A stretch of 64,000 nucleotides of DNA, from NCBI RefSeq assembly GCF_014218295.1, contig NZ_AP023287.1:3906001-3970000 (forward strand), read 5' to 3'. The translations under genes were made by a program, and so were the position numbers. The number at the start of each line of letters is the position of its first letter. Within the stretch, counting starts at the first letter, position 1. The notes beneath the pieces are model-generated. The model saw nothing but the letters and a program-made list of their open reading frames with translations, did not search any database and was not told the DNA's origin. Below are positions 55,075 to 63,938 of the stretch, in pieces. Source of the stretch: Mycolicibacterium litorale. GTDB taxonomy: Bacteria > Actinomycetota > Actinomycetes > Mycobacteriales > Mycobacteriaceae.

Positions 55075-56955
55075 TCAACCGGATTGCAGGTCGTAGACGG
55101 TGGATCCGCCCACCTGCATCGGGGTGAAGTTCTCCTGTACCCATGTCGTGATCTCGCCCGCGGTCCCGTCGCGTCCGAAGCCGGGCGGTCCGCCGCGGCC
55201 GCCCCGGTCCCCGCCGATGAAGTACCGCACCTCGCCGTCGGCGACGTACTGCTGGAACTGCGCGAGCGTCGGCGAGTCGTCGCCGCCGGTGAAGCCACCG
55301 ATCGCCATGATCGAGGCGCCGCTCTCGAGTTGCAGACCCGCCGCCCGCATCGAGCCCACACTGGCTGCCGCCCAGCGGTTGTCGGCGCCGCGGACCAGGT
55401 CCTGCAACGCGGTGTCGTCCATCCCGCGGCCCGGACCGCCCGGCCCCCCGGGTGGCCCACCGAAGCCCTCGCCACGCGCAGGCCCCGACATGGTGCCCGG
55501 GCCGCTCGCGGGGTGCGCCACGTTGTAGACGGCGAACGCGGTGGGCGCGGCGAGGCCGGCCAGCGCCGCGGCGACGACGGCGGCCGCCGTGGCCCGCCGC
55601 AGCCGGTGGGCGCCGACCGCGAGCACCGCCGCGACCGCCAGAGCGAGCACCAGCACGACCCAGCGCAGCCACGGGAACCAGTCGGGGGTGCGGTCCAGCA
55701 GCACGAACGCCCAGACGCCGGTCGCCGCCATCATCGCGACCAACACGATGCGCGGCAGGACGAATCGTCGTCCCCGCCACGATTCGGCGGCCGCGATCCC
55801 GACCAGCGCCGCGACCGCGGGGGCGAGCGCCACCGTGTAGTACGGGTGGATGGTGCCGTCCATGAAGCTGAACACGGCACCGGTCACCACCAGCCAACCG
55901 CCCCACAGCAGCAGGCTCGCCCGCACGGCGTCAGTGCGTACGGCTCGCCGGGTGAACCAGATGCCTGCGGCCAGCCCGAGCAGCGCGGCAGGCAGCAGCC
56001 ACGACGCCTCGACACCCATCGAATGACCGAACAGGCGACCGATGCCGGGTTCACCGCCGAAGAACAGGTTCGCCCCGCGGCCGGGTCCGCCGCCGGGGCC
56101 GGGTCCACCGCCACCAGGTCCCCCGCCGCCGGCGATGCGTTCGATGCCGTTGTATCCCAACGCCAACTGCAGCAGGCTGTTGTCCGTCGATCCGCCGATG
56201 TACGGACGCGACGACGCCGGCCACACCTCGACCAACGCCAGGAACCATCCGGCGGACACCACCATCGCGGCGGCGCCGACGGCGAGTTTGCCGATCCGCC
56301 GCCACATGCCGACCGGTGCGGCCACCAGGAACGCCAGCGCCAGCCCCGGCATCACCAGGAACGCTTGCAGCATCTTGGTGAGGAACGCGAAGCCCAGGGC
56401 GCAACCGACCAGCACCATCCACCGGGTGCTCGCGGTCTCGATCGCGCGCACCATCGCGTAGGCGGCGGCGACGAGCAGCAGCACCAGAAGCGCATCGGGG
56501 TTGTTGAACCGGAACATCAACGCCGCCACCGGCGTCGTGGCCATCACGGCGCCGGCGACCAGGCCGGCCACCGGACCGCTGACCCGCCGCACCGCGGCGA
56601 ACAGCACCCCGACCGAGGCCACACCCATCAGCGCCTGGGGCAGCAGCATGGTGAACGCGCTGAACCCGAACAGCCGCGCCGACAACACCATCAGCCACAG
56701 TGAGGCCGGCGGTTTGTCGACGGTGATCGAATTGCCGGGATCCAGCGAGCCGAACAGCCACGCCGTCCCGTTCTGCGTACCCGCCTGCACAGCCGCGGCG
56801 TAGTACTCGTTGGCCCAGCCCGAGGAGCCCAGCCCCCACAGGTAGAGCACGGCGGTGGCGACGAGCAGGGCCAGCAGCGCGGGACGCTCCCAGCGGGTCC
56901 GGCGCCCAGCCGCGGCGGGCGCCGTCGAAGGTGGCGCGTCAGCGGTCACGGTCAT
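55075..56955 (-). CDS. GT39 (ArnT/PMT-like) membrane glycosyltransferase A
   Basis: The 626-residue protein has about eleven transmembrane helices and the ArnT/PMT_2 signature: SSGWANEYYAAAVQAG, DPGNSITVDKPPASLWLM, MFRFNNPDALLVLLL. Such enzymes move sugars from polyprenyl-phosphate donors to acceptors outside the membrane. It has two Gly/Pro-rich low-complexity loops (about residues 280-300 and 475-495) and an extracytoplasmic C-terminal domain with SPTLAQFQQYVADGEVRYFIGG. A paralogue lies two genes upstream with a GT2-GtrA protein between them, which could supply the polyprenyl-linked sugar. Confidence 0.9.
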   Translation of the reverse strand: MTVTADAPPSTAPAAAGRRTRWERPALLALLVATAVLYLWGLGSSGWANEYYAAAVQAGTQNGTAWLFGSLDPGNSITVDKPPASLWLMVLSARLFGFSAFTMLLPQALMGVASVGVLFAAVRRVSGPVAGLVAGAVMATTPVAALMFRFNNPDALLVLLLVAAAYAMVRAIETASTRWMVLVGCALGFAFLTKMLQAFLVMPGLALAFLVAAPVGMWRRIGKLAVGAAAMVVSAGWFLALVEVWPASSRPYIGGSTDNSLLQLALGYNGIERIAGGGGPGGGGPGPGGGPGRGANLFFGGEPGIGRLFGHSMGVEASWLLPAALLGLAAGIWFTRRAVRTDAVRASLLLWGGWLVVTGAVFSFMDGTIHPYYTVALAPAVAALVGIAAAESWRGRRFVLPRIVLVAMMAATGVWAFVLLDRTPDWFPWLRWVVLVLALAVAAVLAVGAHRLRRATAAAVVAAALAGLAAPTAFAVYNVAHPASGPGTMSGPARGEGFGGPPGGPGGPGRGMDDTALQDLVRGADNRWAAASVGSMRAAGLQLESGASIMAIGGFTGGDDSPTLAQFQQYVADGEVRYFIGGDRGGRGGPPGFGRDGTAGEITTWVQENFTPMQVGGSTVYDLQSG

Positions 56956-56982
56956 GTCGACATCCTCTGGATCGAAGGGTGG

Positions 56983-58257
56983 TCAGCGGGTACGCCGGGG
57001 GTGGAAGACCCAGCCGCGCAGCAGGACGAACCGCATGACGGTCGCGGCGAGGTTGGCGGCCACCAGTACGCCGAGTTCGACGAAGCGGTGCGGTTCGGCG
57101 GTGACGGCGTGCAGGACGGCCAGCGATCCGCTGGTGATGCCCAGCGCGATCGCGAACACGATGAGACCTTCGAGATGGTGGCGCGCGACGCCGCTGCGTC
57201 CGGTGACACCGAAGGTGAAACGCCGGTTGGCCGCCGTGTTGCCGATTGCGGTCACCCCCAGCGCGATGAGGTTCGCCGCCTGGGCGCCCAGCCACCCGCG
57301 GGTCAGCACGAACAGCAGCACATACGCCAGCGTCGAGACCACGCCGACCGCCCCGAACCTCACCGCGTGCCGCAGCAGCGACCGGGAGGCGGCAGGCGGG
57401 CGCGGCGGGGCGAACTGAGCGGCCAGCAGCTGCACCGGGATCGACCCGTTGGCGAAGCCCCGCAGCAGTCGGCCGATCCCCTTGAGGTCGGCGACAGCGG
57501 TCGCGACGATGTCGACGCGGCTGTCCGGATCGTCCACCCAGTCCACCGGGACCTCGTGGATACGCAGGCCGCTGCGCTCGGCGAGCACCAGCAGTTCGGT
57601 GTCGAAGAACCATCCGGTGTCGGAGACGTACGGCAGCAGCTGGCGGGCGACGTCGGCCCGGATGGCCTTGAACCCGCACTGCGCGTCCGAGAAGCGGGCC
57701 GCCAGAGCGGATCTCAGGATCAGGTTGTAGCACCGCGAGATGAACTCCCGTTTGGCGCCGCGCACCACGCGCGCGTTACGGCTCAGCCGGGTGCCGATCG
57801 CGAGGTCGGAGTGCCCCGAGATCAGCGAGGCGACCAGGGGTGCGAGGGCGGCCAGATCGGTGGACAGGTCGACGTCCATGTAGGCCAGCACCGGGGCGTC
57901 GGATTCCGACCAGACCGCATGCAGGGCGCGGCCTCGGCCCTTCTCCTCCAACCGCACGACCCGCACGTCGGGCAGTTCGCCCGCGAGCCGCGCGGCGATC
58001 CGCGGCGTGGTGTCGACGCTGGCGTTGTCGGCGATGGTGATCCGGGCCGGGAACGGGAAGTGGTCGTGCAGGTGGCGGTGCAGGCGGCGCACCGAGGCCT
58101 CCAGCGCGGCCTCTTCGTTGTAGACGGGGACGACGACGTCGAGTACCGGCACACCCGCGGCGCGTGCGGCCTCCACGACGTCGGGGCGGGGGCCGAAGGC
58201 GACCCGGCCCGTGCGATCAGCGTCGAGTTCCACAGCGGTTCCTGTCATGACGTCCAT
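56983..58257 (-). CDS. GT2 glycosyltransferase fused to a GtrA-like membrane domain
   Basis: The 424-residue protein has an N-terminal GT2 (dolichyl-phosphate sugar synthase-like) domain with LDVVVPVYNEEAALEASV, ITIADNASVDTT, the donor DxD AYMDVDLSTDLA and DAQCGFKAIR. A C-terminal GtrA-like domain has four transmembrane helices from about residue 295. It probably loads a sugar on polyprenyl phosphate and helps flip it, feeding the two GT39 enzymes on either side. GGAGG precedes ATG 58257. Confidence 0.92.
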   Translation of the reverse strand: MDVMTGTAVELDADRTGRVAFGPRPDVVEAARAAGVPVLDVVVPVYNEEAALEASVRRLHRHLHDHFPFPARITIADNASVDTTPRIAARLAGELPDVRVVRLEEKGRGRALHAVWSESDAPVLAYMDVDLSTDLAALAPLVASLISGHSDLAIGTRLSRNARVVRGAKREFISRCYNLILRSALAARFSDAQCGFKAIRADVARQLLPYVSDTGWFFDTELLVLAERSGLRIHEVPVDWVDDPDSRVDIVATAVADLKGIGRLLRGFANGSIPVQLLAAQFAPPRPPAASRSLLRHAVRFGAVGVVSTLAYVLLFVLTRGWLGAQAANLIALGVTAIGNTAANRRFTFGVTGRSGVARHHLEGLIVFAIALGITSGSLAVLHAVTAEPHRFVELGVLVAANLAATVMRFVLLRGWVFHPRRTR

Positions 58258-58311
58258 GGTTGTCGCCTCCTGTGTGCTGATGATGGGGCGAAGCTCTGCG
58301 CCGGCTGTGAG

Positions 58312-60165
58312 TCACGCCGCGGGTCCGCTGAGGTCGTAGAGGGTGACGCCGTCGACGACGGTCGGGCGGTAATGTGCCCGCACCCATTCGGCGATGTCAG
58401 TCGCGGCGCGGCTGCCGCTCTGCGGGGTGCGGCCGAATCCGAGGTGCGAACGACTGCCGATGAACCAGTGCACATCCCCGTCGGCGACGTAGCGCTGGAA
58501 CTGCTCCAGGGTGGGCGACGGGTCGGTGCCGTTGAATCCGCCGACCGCCAATACGGGGGCACCACTTGCAAGTTGGTATCCGGCCGCATTGTTCGAGCCG
58601 ACCACCGCGGCGGTCCAGCGGTACCGGTCGGTGTCGCGGGCCAGCGTGGCGGTCACCTCCGGGCCTGGTTCGGGCGAGTTCAACAACCCGGGTGGTCCGC
58701 CGCCGAACCCGGCCCGGGGACCGACCGACGGGATCGCGCCGGTGTGCGGATTCGCCGCGGTGGCAACCGAATAGGCCGCCGGTGACGCCAGGCACGCGAT
58801 GGCGGCCACTGCGGCCACCGCACGCGCCACGCCGTCGGGGAGCCGGCCGACCACCACCAGCAGCGCCGCCGCGCCCACTCCCCCGACCGCGACGGCACCC
58901 CGCAACCACGGCAGCCAGTCGGCGGTGCGGGACAGCAGCACCGCGGCCAGCACCGAGCTCAGCAGAACGCCGCCGGCCAGGGCGACGGCGCACCACGGCC
59001 GGAACCTGTTCTGCCACAACAAGTGTGAGCCGATGCCGATGACAGCGGCGACAGCCGGGGCCAGCGCCACCGTGTAGTACGAGTGGACGATGCCGCCGGC
59101 GAAGCTGAACACCACGGCCGTCACCACCAGCCAGCCACCCCAACTCAGCAGGGCCGCACGGGTGGCATCGGTGCGCGGGGCGCGACGTGTGAGCACCAAC
59201 CCGGCGCCCAGGCAGATCAGCGCGGCGGGCAGCAGCCACGCGATGTCGAGACCCATCCCGAACCCGAACAGCCGGCCCGGCCCGACGTCGTGGTCGAGGT
59301 TGCCGAGGCCGCCCGTCTCCTCACCGGTGAGCCGACCGAGACCGTTGTAGCCCAGTGTCAGTTCGACGATGCTGTTGTGCTGCGATCCGCCGATGTAGGG
59401 CCGCTTCTCGGCCGGCCAGAGCTCGGCCAGCAGCAGGTACCAGCCGCCCGCGACCACCATCGCCGCAGCGGCACCGGCCAACGCTGACACACGTCGGCCG
59501 ACGGACCGACCCCCGGCGACCAGGTAGGCGACGGCGAATCCGGGCAGCACCAGGAAGGCCTGCAGCGTCTTGGCCAGGAAGCCGAATCCGACGGCCACCC
59601 CGGCCACGACCAGCCACCACCGGCCGGCGTCGCGTTCACAGGCCCGCGTCACGCAGTAGCCGGCGACGACGAGCAGCAACACCAGCAGCGCGTCGGGGTT
59701 GTTGAAGCGGAACATCAGCGCCGCCACCGGCGTCACGGCGAGGACGGTTCCGGCCAGCAGCGCCGCGCCCGGCCCGCTGACCCGTCGCACCGCCGCGTAC
59801 AGCACCGCGACGGCGGCCACCCCCATCAGCGCCTGGGGCACCAGGATGCTCCACGAGTTCAGCCCGAACAGGCGCACCGACAGATCCATCACCCACAGCG
59901 CGGCCGGCGTCTTGTCGACGGTGATGCCGTTGGCGGCGTCGCTGGAGCCGAACAGCATCGCCGTCCAGTTCTGGGCGCCGGCCTGCACGGCCGCCGAGTA
60001 GAACGCGTTCGCCCATCCGCTGGCCGACAGGTTCCACAGGTAGAGCACGGCGGTCGCCGCGAGCAGCACACCGTGTGCCACTCGGTGCGGGCAGATGCGA
60101 AAACGCCCATTCTCGGCAGTTTCCGGGGGTCTACGCGTCTGCGCGGCAGGAAGGGCCAGGGTCAC
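58312..60165 (-). CDS. GT39 (ArnT/PMT-like) membrane glycosyltransferase B
   Basis: The 617-residue paralogue of the enzyme at 55075 shares SASGWANAFYSAAVQAG, ANGITVDKTPAALWVMDL, MFRFNNPDALLVLLLV and the C-terminal SPTLEQFQRYVADGDVHWFIG. It lacks the long Gly-rich loop in the centre but keeps a short one (about residue 480). It is 22 bases downstream of the sensor kinase gene and so likely co-transcribed with it. GTG 60165 is the best start I can see; a longer start at 60231 would overlap the kinase gene. Confidence 0.88.
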   Translation of the reverse strand: MTLALPAAQTRRPPETAENGRFRICPHRVAHGVLLAATAVLYLWNLSASGWANAFYSAAVQAGAQNWTAMLFGSSDAANGITVDKTPAALWVMDLSVRLFGLNSWSILVPQALMGVAAVAVLYAAVRRVSGPGAALLAGTVLAVTPVAALMFRFNNPDALLVLLLVVAGYCVTRACERDAGRWWLVVAGVAVGFGFLAKTLQAFLVLPGFAVAYLVAGGRSVGRRVSALAGAAAAMVVAGGWYLLLAELWPAEKRPYIGGSQHNSIVELTLGYNGLGRLTGEETGGLGNLDHDVGPGRLFGFGMGLDIAWLLPAALICLGAGLVLTRRAPRTDATRAALLSWGGWLVVTAVVFSFAGGIVHSYYTVALAPAVAAVIGIGSHLLWQNRFRPWCAVALAGGVLLSSVLAAVLLSRTADWLPWLRGAVAVGGVGAAALLVVVGRLPDGVARAVAAVAAIACLASPAAYSVATAANPHTGAIPSVGPRAGFGGGPPGLLNSPEPGPEVTATLARDTDRYRWTAAVVGSNNAAGYQLASGAPVLAVGGFNGTDPSPTLEQFQRYVADGDVHWFIGSRSHLGFGRTPQSGSRAATDIAEWVRAHYRPTVVDGVTLYDLSGPAA

Positions 60166-60187
60166 TCGACCATGCTTCCCGCCGACG

Positions 60188-61804
60188 CTAGGCCTCGGAT
60201 TTGTCCACCCTGTGCGTCGGCTGTGCGCCACCCGGCAGCGTCACGACGAAGCGGGTGCGGCCCGGGCTGCTGTCCACGTCGATCGTCCCGTCGTGCGCCT
60301 TGACCACCGCGGCGACGATCGCCAGGCCCAGCCCGGTGCTGCCGCCGCGGCGTGACCGCGACGAGTCCCCGCGGGCGAACCGCTCGAAGATCTCCGGTTG
60401 CAGCGAGGGCGGAATCCCCGGACCGTCGTCGGTCACGGTGAGCAAGGCGCCGCCGTCGGGGCCAACGGCCAGCGACGTCGTCACCGAGGTGCCCGGCGGG
60501 GTGTGCACCCGGGCGTTCGCCAGCAGGTTGGCCAGCACCTGGTGCAGGCGGGCCTCGTCGCCCTCGACCACCACCGGATCCTCGGGCAGGTCCAGCGACC
60601 AGGCATGGTCGGGTCCGGCGGCGTGGGCGTCGCTGACCGCGTCGACGACCAGCCGCGACAGGTCGACCGGCTCGCGTTCGAGCGGCCGGCCGTCGTCGAG
60701 ACGCGCCAGCAGCAGCATGTCCTCGACGAGTTGCGTCATCCGCGCCGTCTCCGATTCCACGCGGTTCATCGCGTGCGCGACGTCGTCGGGCAGGTCGTCG
60801 GAGCGGCGCTGCGCCAGCTCGGTGTAGCCGCGGATCGCCGCCAGCGGGGTGCGCAGCTCGTGGCTGGCGTCGGCGACGAACTGGCGCACCCGGGTCTCGC
60901 TGGCGTGCCGCGCCGACAGCGCTCCGGCGATCCGCTCCAGCATCCGGTTCAGCGCGGTCCCGAGCTGACCGACCTCGGTGTGGGCACTCGCCGGGTCGAC
61001 GGCGACGATGGGCGTGGGCAGCCGCACCTCACCGCGGTCCAGTTCCAGGTCGGCGACCTCGCGTGCGGCCGCCGACACCCGCGACAGCGGGGCCAGCTGT
61101 CTGCGGATGATCCACACACCGGCCGCGGTCGCGCCGATCAGCGCGATCGCCCCCACCACGCAGAAGATGACCAGCACCGTGAGCAGCGTGTCGTCGACGT
61201 CAGAGGTCGGCAGGCCGGTGACGATCACCTCCGCGGGACCGCGCGCGGGCAGCCCGATGACGCGGTACCGGCCCAGCCCGTCGAGCGTGACGGTGCGCGG
61301 TACCTCGTCGGCGGGCACCGCGGCCAGCTGGTCGGCCGCCGCGCTGCTGATCGCGACGCGGTCGCCGTCGGCGGTGATCACCCCGGCGTCGACCGGGGTG
61401 CCGTGGGAGACGACGGCGCCGACGGTGCGGGCGGCCTGGCCAGGGGCGTTGAGGAAGGCAGGGCCTGGCCCGTTGTCGTTGCGGATCATCACCCGGTGCG
61501 GGAAACCCGGCGGCGGGGGGAACCGCGGCACCGGCATCATCATCGGGGGCACCGGTGGTGGCGGACCGAACGCGAACAGCCCCGCCGAGCGGCGGCCGGT
61601 CTCGGCGAGCTGGGTGTCGAGCTGGTTGACGAGGAACCGCTGCAGGGCGAGCTCAGTGCCGATCCCGACGGCGGCGCACACCAGCGCGAGCAGCACGATC
61701 TGGGTGGCCAGCAGGCGACCCCGCAGCGACCAGGTGCGCGGCGACCGCAGCCGCGAGCGGCCGGCCGGCTCGGCCGGGTCAGCGGGCGGCGGGTTTGAGG
61801 ACAT
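60188..61804 (-). CDS. OmpR-type sensor histidine kinase (TcrY/TrcS-like)
   Basis: The 538-residue kinase has a transmembrane helix (LLATQIVLLALVCAAVGIG), an extracytoplasmic sensor domain with a Pro/Met-rich tract (FGPPPPVPPMMMP), a second helix (about residue 205), HAMP, the H box DASHELRTPLAAIRGY, the N box LANLLANARVHTPPG and the G boxes DDGPGIPP and GSTGLGLAIV. All catalytic boxes are intact. It overlaps the response regulator gene by 26 bases. Confidence 0.94.
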   Translation of the reverse strand: MSSNPPPADPAEPAGRSRLRSPRTWSLRGRLLATQIVLLALVCAAVGIGTELALQRFLVNQLDTQLAETGRRSAGLFAFGPPPPVPPMMMPVPRFPPPPGFPHRVMIRNDNGPGPAFLNAPGQAARTVGAVVSHGTPVDAGVITADGDRVAISSAAADQLAAVPADEVPRTVTLDGLGRYRVIGLPARGPAEVIVTGLPTSDVDDTLLTVLVIFCVVGAIALIGATAAGVWIIRRQLAPLSRVSAAAREVADLELDRGEVRLPTPIVAVDPASAHTEVGQLGTALNRMLERIAGALSARHASETRVRQFVADASHELRTPLAAIRGYTELAQRRSDDLPDDVAHAMNRVESETARMTQLVEDMLLLARLDDGRPLEREPVDLSRLVVDAVSDAHAAGPDHAWSLDLPEDPVVVEGDEARLHQVLANLLANARVHTPPGTSVTTSLAVGPDGGALLTVTDDGPGIPPSLQPEIFERFARGDSSRSRRGGSTGLGLAIVAAVVKAHDGTIDVDSSPGRTRFVVTLPGGAQPTHRVDKSEA

Positions 61805-62519
61805 AGCCCGCTCCGCGCAGCGTGTGGATCATCGGCTCGCGTCCGCTGTCGATCTTCTTGCGCAGATACGACACGTACAGCTCGACGATGTTGGAGCGGC
61901 CACCGAAGTCGTAACTCCACACGCGGTCGAGGATCTGGGCCTTGCTCAGCACCCGTTTGGCGTTGCGCATCATGAAGCGCAGCAGTTCGAACTCCGTCGC
62001 GGTCAGCGTGATCTGGTCGCCGCCGCGGGTCACCTCGTGGCTGTCCTCGTCGAGGACCAGGTCGCCGACCACGATCTTGGCGCCCCCGGTCTCGCTGACG
62101 CCGGTGCGGCGCAGCAGGGCCCGCAACCGCAGGACGACCTCCTCGAGGGAGAACGGTTTGGTGACGTAGTCGTCGCCGCCCGCGGTCAGCCCGGCGATGC
62201 GGTCCTCGACGGAGTCCTTGGCGGTCAGCAGCAGCAGCGGCAACCCGGGGATCTGCTCGCGCAGCTTGGCCAGCACGTCGAGCCCGCTCATATCCGGCAG
62301 CATGACGTCGAGGACCACCACGTCGGGTGGGTTCTCGCGGGCCAGCGCGATCGCGGTCGCGCCGTCGCCGGCGGTCGAGATGTCCCAGCCCTCGTAGCGC
62401 AGTGCCATCGACACGAGTTCGGCGAGCACCGGTTCGTCGTCGACGACGAGCACCCGCACCGGGTTGCCGTCGGCGCGGCGCATGACCGACCGTTCGGTGT
62501 CGGTCTGGTTCGCGCTCAT
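61779..62519 (-). CDS. OmpR/PhoB-type response regulator (TcrX-like)
   Basis: The 246-residue protein has a receiver domain (VRVLVVDDEP, Asp71 in VVVLDVMLPDMSG, Lys in DDYVTKPFSLEEV) and a winged-helix output domain with LTATEFELLRFMM and SNIVELYVSYLRKKID. The sequence resembles my recollection of M. tuberculosis TcrX. It is encoded upstream of its kinase and of the glycosyltransferase genes. A shorter start at 62483 (MRRADG) is possible. Confidence 0.93.
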   Translation of the reverse strand: MSANQTDTERSVMRRADGNPVRVLVVDDEPVLAELVSMALRYEGWDISTAGDGATAIALARENPPDVVVLDVMLPDMSGLDVLAKLREQIPGLPLLLLTAKDSVEDRIAGLTAGGDDYVTKPFSLEEVVLRLRALLRRTGVSETGGAKIVVGDLVLDEDSHEVTRGGDQITLTATEFELLRFMMRNAKRVLSKAQILDRVWSYDFGGRSNIVELYVSYLRKKIDSGREPMIHTLRGAGYVLKPAAR

Positions 62520-62639
62520 GTCTCCCATTATTCGCGCGGCCATGGGCCGGCCCTGTGCGTTGTCTATGCGCACGCTGTGAAGGACGGTCTCACACCCGGC
62601 GCACAGCCACCACCCATACTCCTGCCCCACAGTGGTGTC

Positions 62640-62867
62640 ATGAGCACCGATCACGTGTGGGGCACGCCGGCCGAGGGCCGCTGGAGCGTCCGGGAGACCG
62701 CCGCCGCGATCGCGGTGGCCGCCGTCATCGCCGCACTCGGCGGCGGGGTCATCTACGCGGCCACCGATCACGGCGCCAGCGGACCCGGGACGCACCAGTT
62801 CGGTCCGCCCGGGGGCTTCGGTGGCCCGGGCGGTCCGGGCGGTCCGCCCCCGCCGCCACAGCCCTGA
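62640..62867 (+). CDS. Small Gly/Pro-rich single-pass membrane protein
   Basis: The 75-residue protein has a cytoplasmic start (STDHVWGTPAEGRWSVRET), one transmembrane helix (AAAIAVAAVIAALGGGVIYA) and a Gly/Pro-rich outer tail (FGGPGGPGGPPPPPQP). The tail resembles the low-complexity loops of the neighbouring GT39 enzyme and the Pro-rich tract of the kinase. It is divergent from the response regulator, which makes it a likely direct target. No domain is recognised. Confidence 0.75.
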   Translation: MSTDHVWGTPAEGRWSVRETAAAIAVAAVIAALGGGVIYAATDHGASGPGTHQFGPPGGFGGPGGPGGPPPPPQP

Positions 62868-62893
62868 CCCAGCGAGGGTGGACGGCTCTCTTC

Positions 62894-62899
62894 TACCCT
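62894..62899 (+). promoter_or_regulatory. Putative leaderless -10 upstream of oppB
   Basis: TACCCT lies seven bases before ATG 62907, the start of a nine-codon ORF rather than of oppB itself. Confidence 0.45.
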
Positions 62900-62906
62900 C
62901 TAGCCC

Positions 62907-62936
62907 ATGCAGCCCTGCACCGGCAGTCGCCGATGA
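62907..62936 (+). CDS. Leaderless nine-codon upstream ORF coupled to oppB
   Basis: ATG 62907 encodes MQPCTGSRR and ends in TGA that overlaps the oppB start codon (ATGA). Its position relative to TACCCT fits a leaderless mRNA, and ribosomes finishing it would be placed on oppB, which has no clear ribosome binding site. Too short to be sure. Confidence 0.45.
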   Translation: MQPCTGSRR

Positions 62937-63910
62937 CGCGGTTCCTCGCACGCCGGCTGCTCAACTACGTCGTGCTGTTGGCGCTCGCGTCGTTCCTGAC
63001 GTTCTCGCTGACCTCGCTGACGTTCTCGCCGCTGGACAACCTGCTCGAGCGCAACCCCCGGCCGCCGCAGGCCGTCATCGACGCGAAAGCCGCCGAACTC
63101 GACCTCGACAAGCCCATTCCCCTGCGGTACGCGCACTGGCTGGGCGATGCGGTGCGCGGCGACTTCGGCACCACGGTCGCCGGTCAACCCGTCGCCGAGG
63201 AGCTGTGGCGGCGGATCGGGGTGAGCCTGCGGCTGCTGGTCATCGGGTCGGTGCTCGGCACGGTCATCGGCGTGGTGGTCGGTGCGTGGGGTGCGGTGCG
63301 GCAGTACCGGATGTCGGACCGGGTGATCACCCTGCTGTCGCTGTTGATCATCAGCGCCCCGACCTTCGTGATCGCCAACCTGCTGATCCTGGGCGCGCTC
63401 AACGTCAACTCCTGGCTCGGGGTGCAACTGTTCGAGTACACCGGCGAGACGTCACCGGACGCGGTCGGCGGACCGCTCGACCGGTTCGTCGACCGGCTGC
63501 AGCACCTGGTCCTGCCGACGGTCACGCTGGCGTTGACCGCGATCGCCGGGTACAGCCGCTACCAGCGCAACGCGATGCTCGACGTCCTCGGCCAGGACTT
63601 CATCCGCACCGCCCGCGCCAAGGGCCTGACCCGCAGGCAGGCGCTGTTCAAACACGGCCTGCGCACCGCGCTGATCCCGATGGCCACGTTGTTCGCCTAC
63701 GGGGTGAGCGGGCTGGTGACCGGTTCGGTGTTCGTCGAGAAGATCTTCGGCTGGCACGGGATGGGTGAGTGGGTGGTGCAGGGCATCGCCACCCAGGACA
63801 CGAACATCATCGCGGCGATCACGGTGTTCACCGGCACGACGATCCTGTTGGCCGGGCTGCTGTCGGACGTGATCTACGCGGCGCTGGACCCGAGGGTGAG
63901 GGTGCGGTGA
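62933..63910 (+). CDS. oppB: Oligopeptide ABC transporter permease OppB
   Basis: The 325-residue protein has six transmembrane helices and the permease (EAA-like) loop GQDFIRTARAKGLTRRQALFKHGLR that contacts the ATPase, plus RGDFGTTVAGQPV typical of DppB/OppB. It forms half of a peptide import channel. The M. tuberculosis counterpart is Rv1283c, next to the carbonic anhydrase gene. Confidence 0.94.
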   Translation: MTRFLARRLLNYVVLLALASFLTFSLTSLTFSPLDNLLERNPRPPQAVIDAKAAELDLDKPIPLRYAHWLGDAVRGDFGTTVAGQPVAEELWRRIGVSLRLLVIGSVLGTVIGVVVGAWGAVRQYRMSDRVITLLSLLIISAPTFVIANLLILGALNVNSWLGVQLFEYTGETSPDAVGGPLDRFVDRLQHLVLPTVTLALTAIAGYSRYQRNAMLDVLGQDFIRTARAKGLTRRQALFKHGLRTALIPMATLFAYGVSGLVTGSVFVEKIFGWHGMGEWVVQGIATQDTNIIAAITVFTGTTILLAGLLSDVIYAALDPRVRVR

Positions 63911-63938
63911 CGAGCGTGTGCGCGAAGGACAGAGGACG

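Noticed and set aside
54607..56703. 698-codon plus-strand frame opposite canB and the GT39 gene
   Set aside because: It is low-complexity Arg/Gly/Gln sequence created by the codon bias of the opposite strand; the minus-strand genes have clear motifs.
60398..61798. 466-codon plus-strand frame opposite the sensor kinase
   Set aside because: It is an antisense shadow; the kinase H, N and G boxes are all intact on the minus strand.
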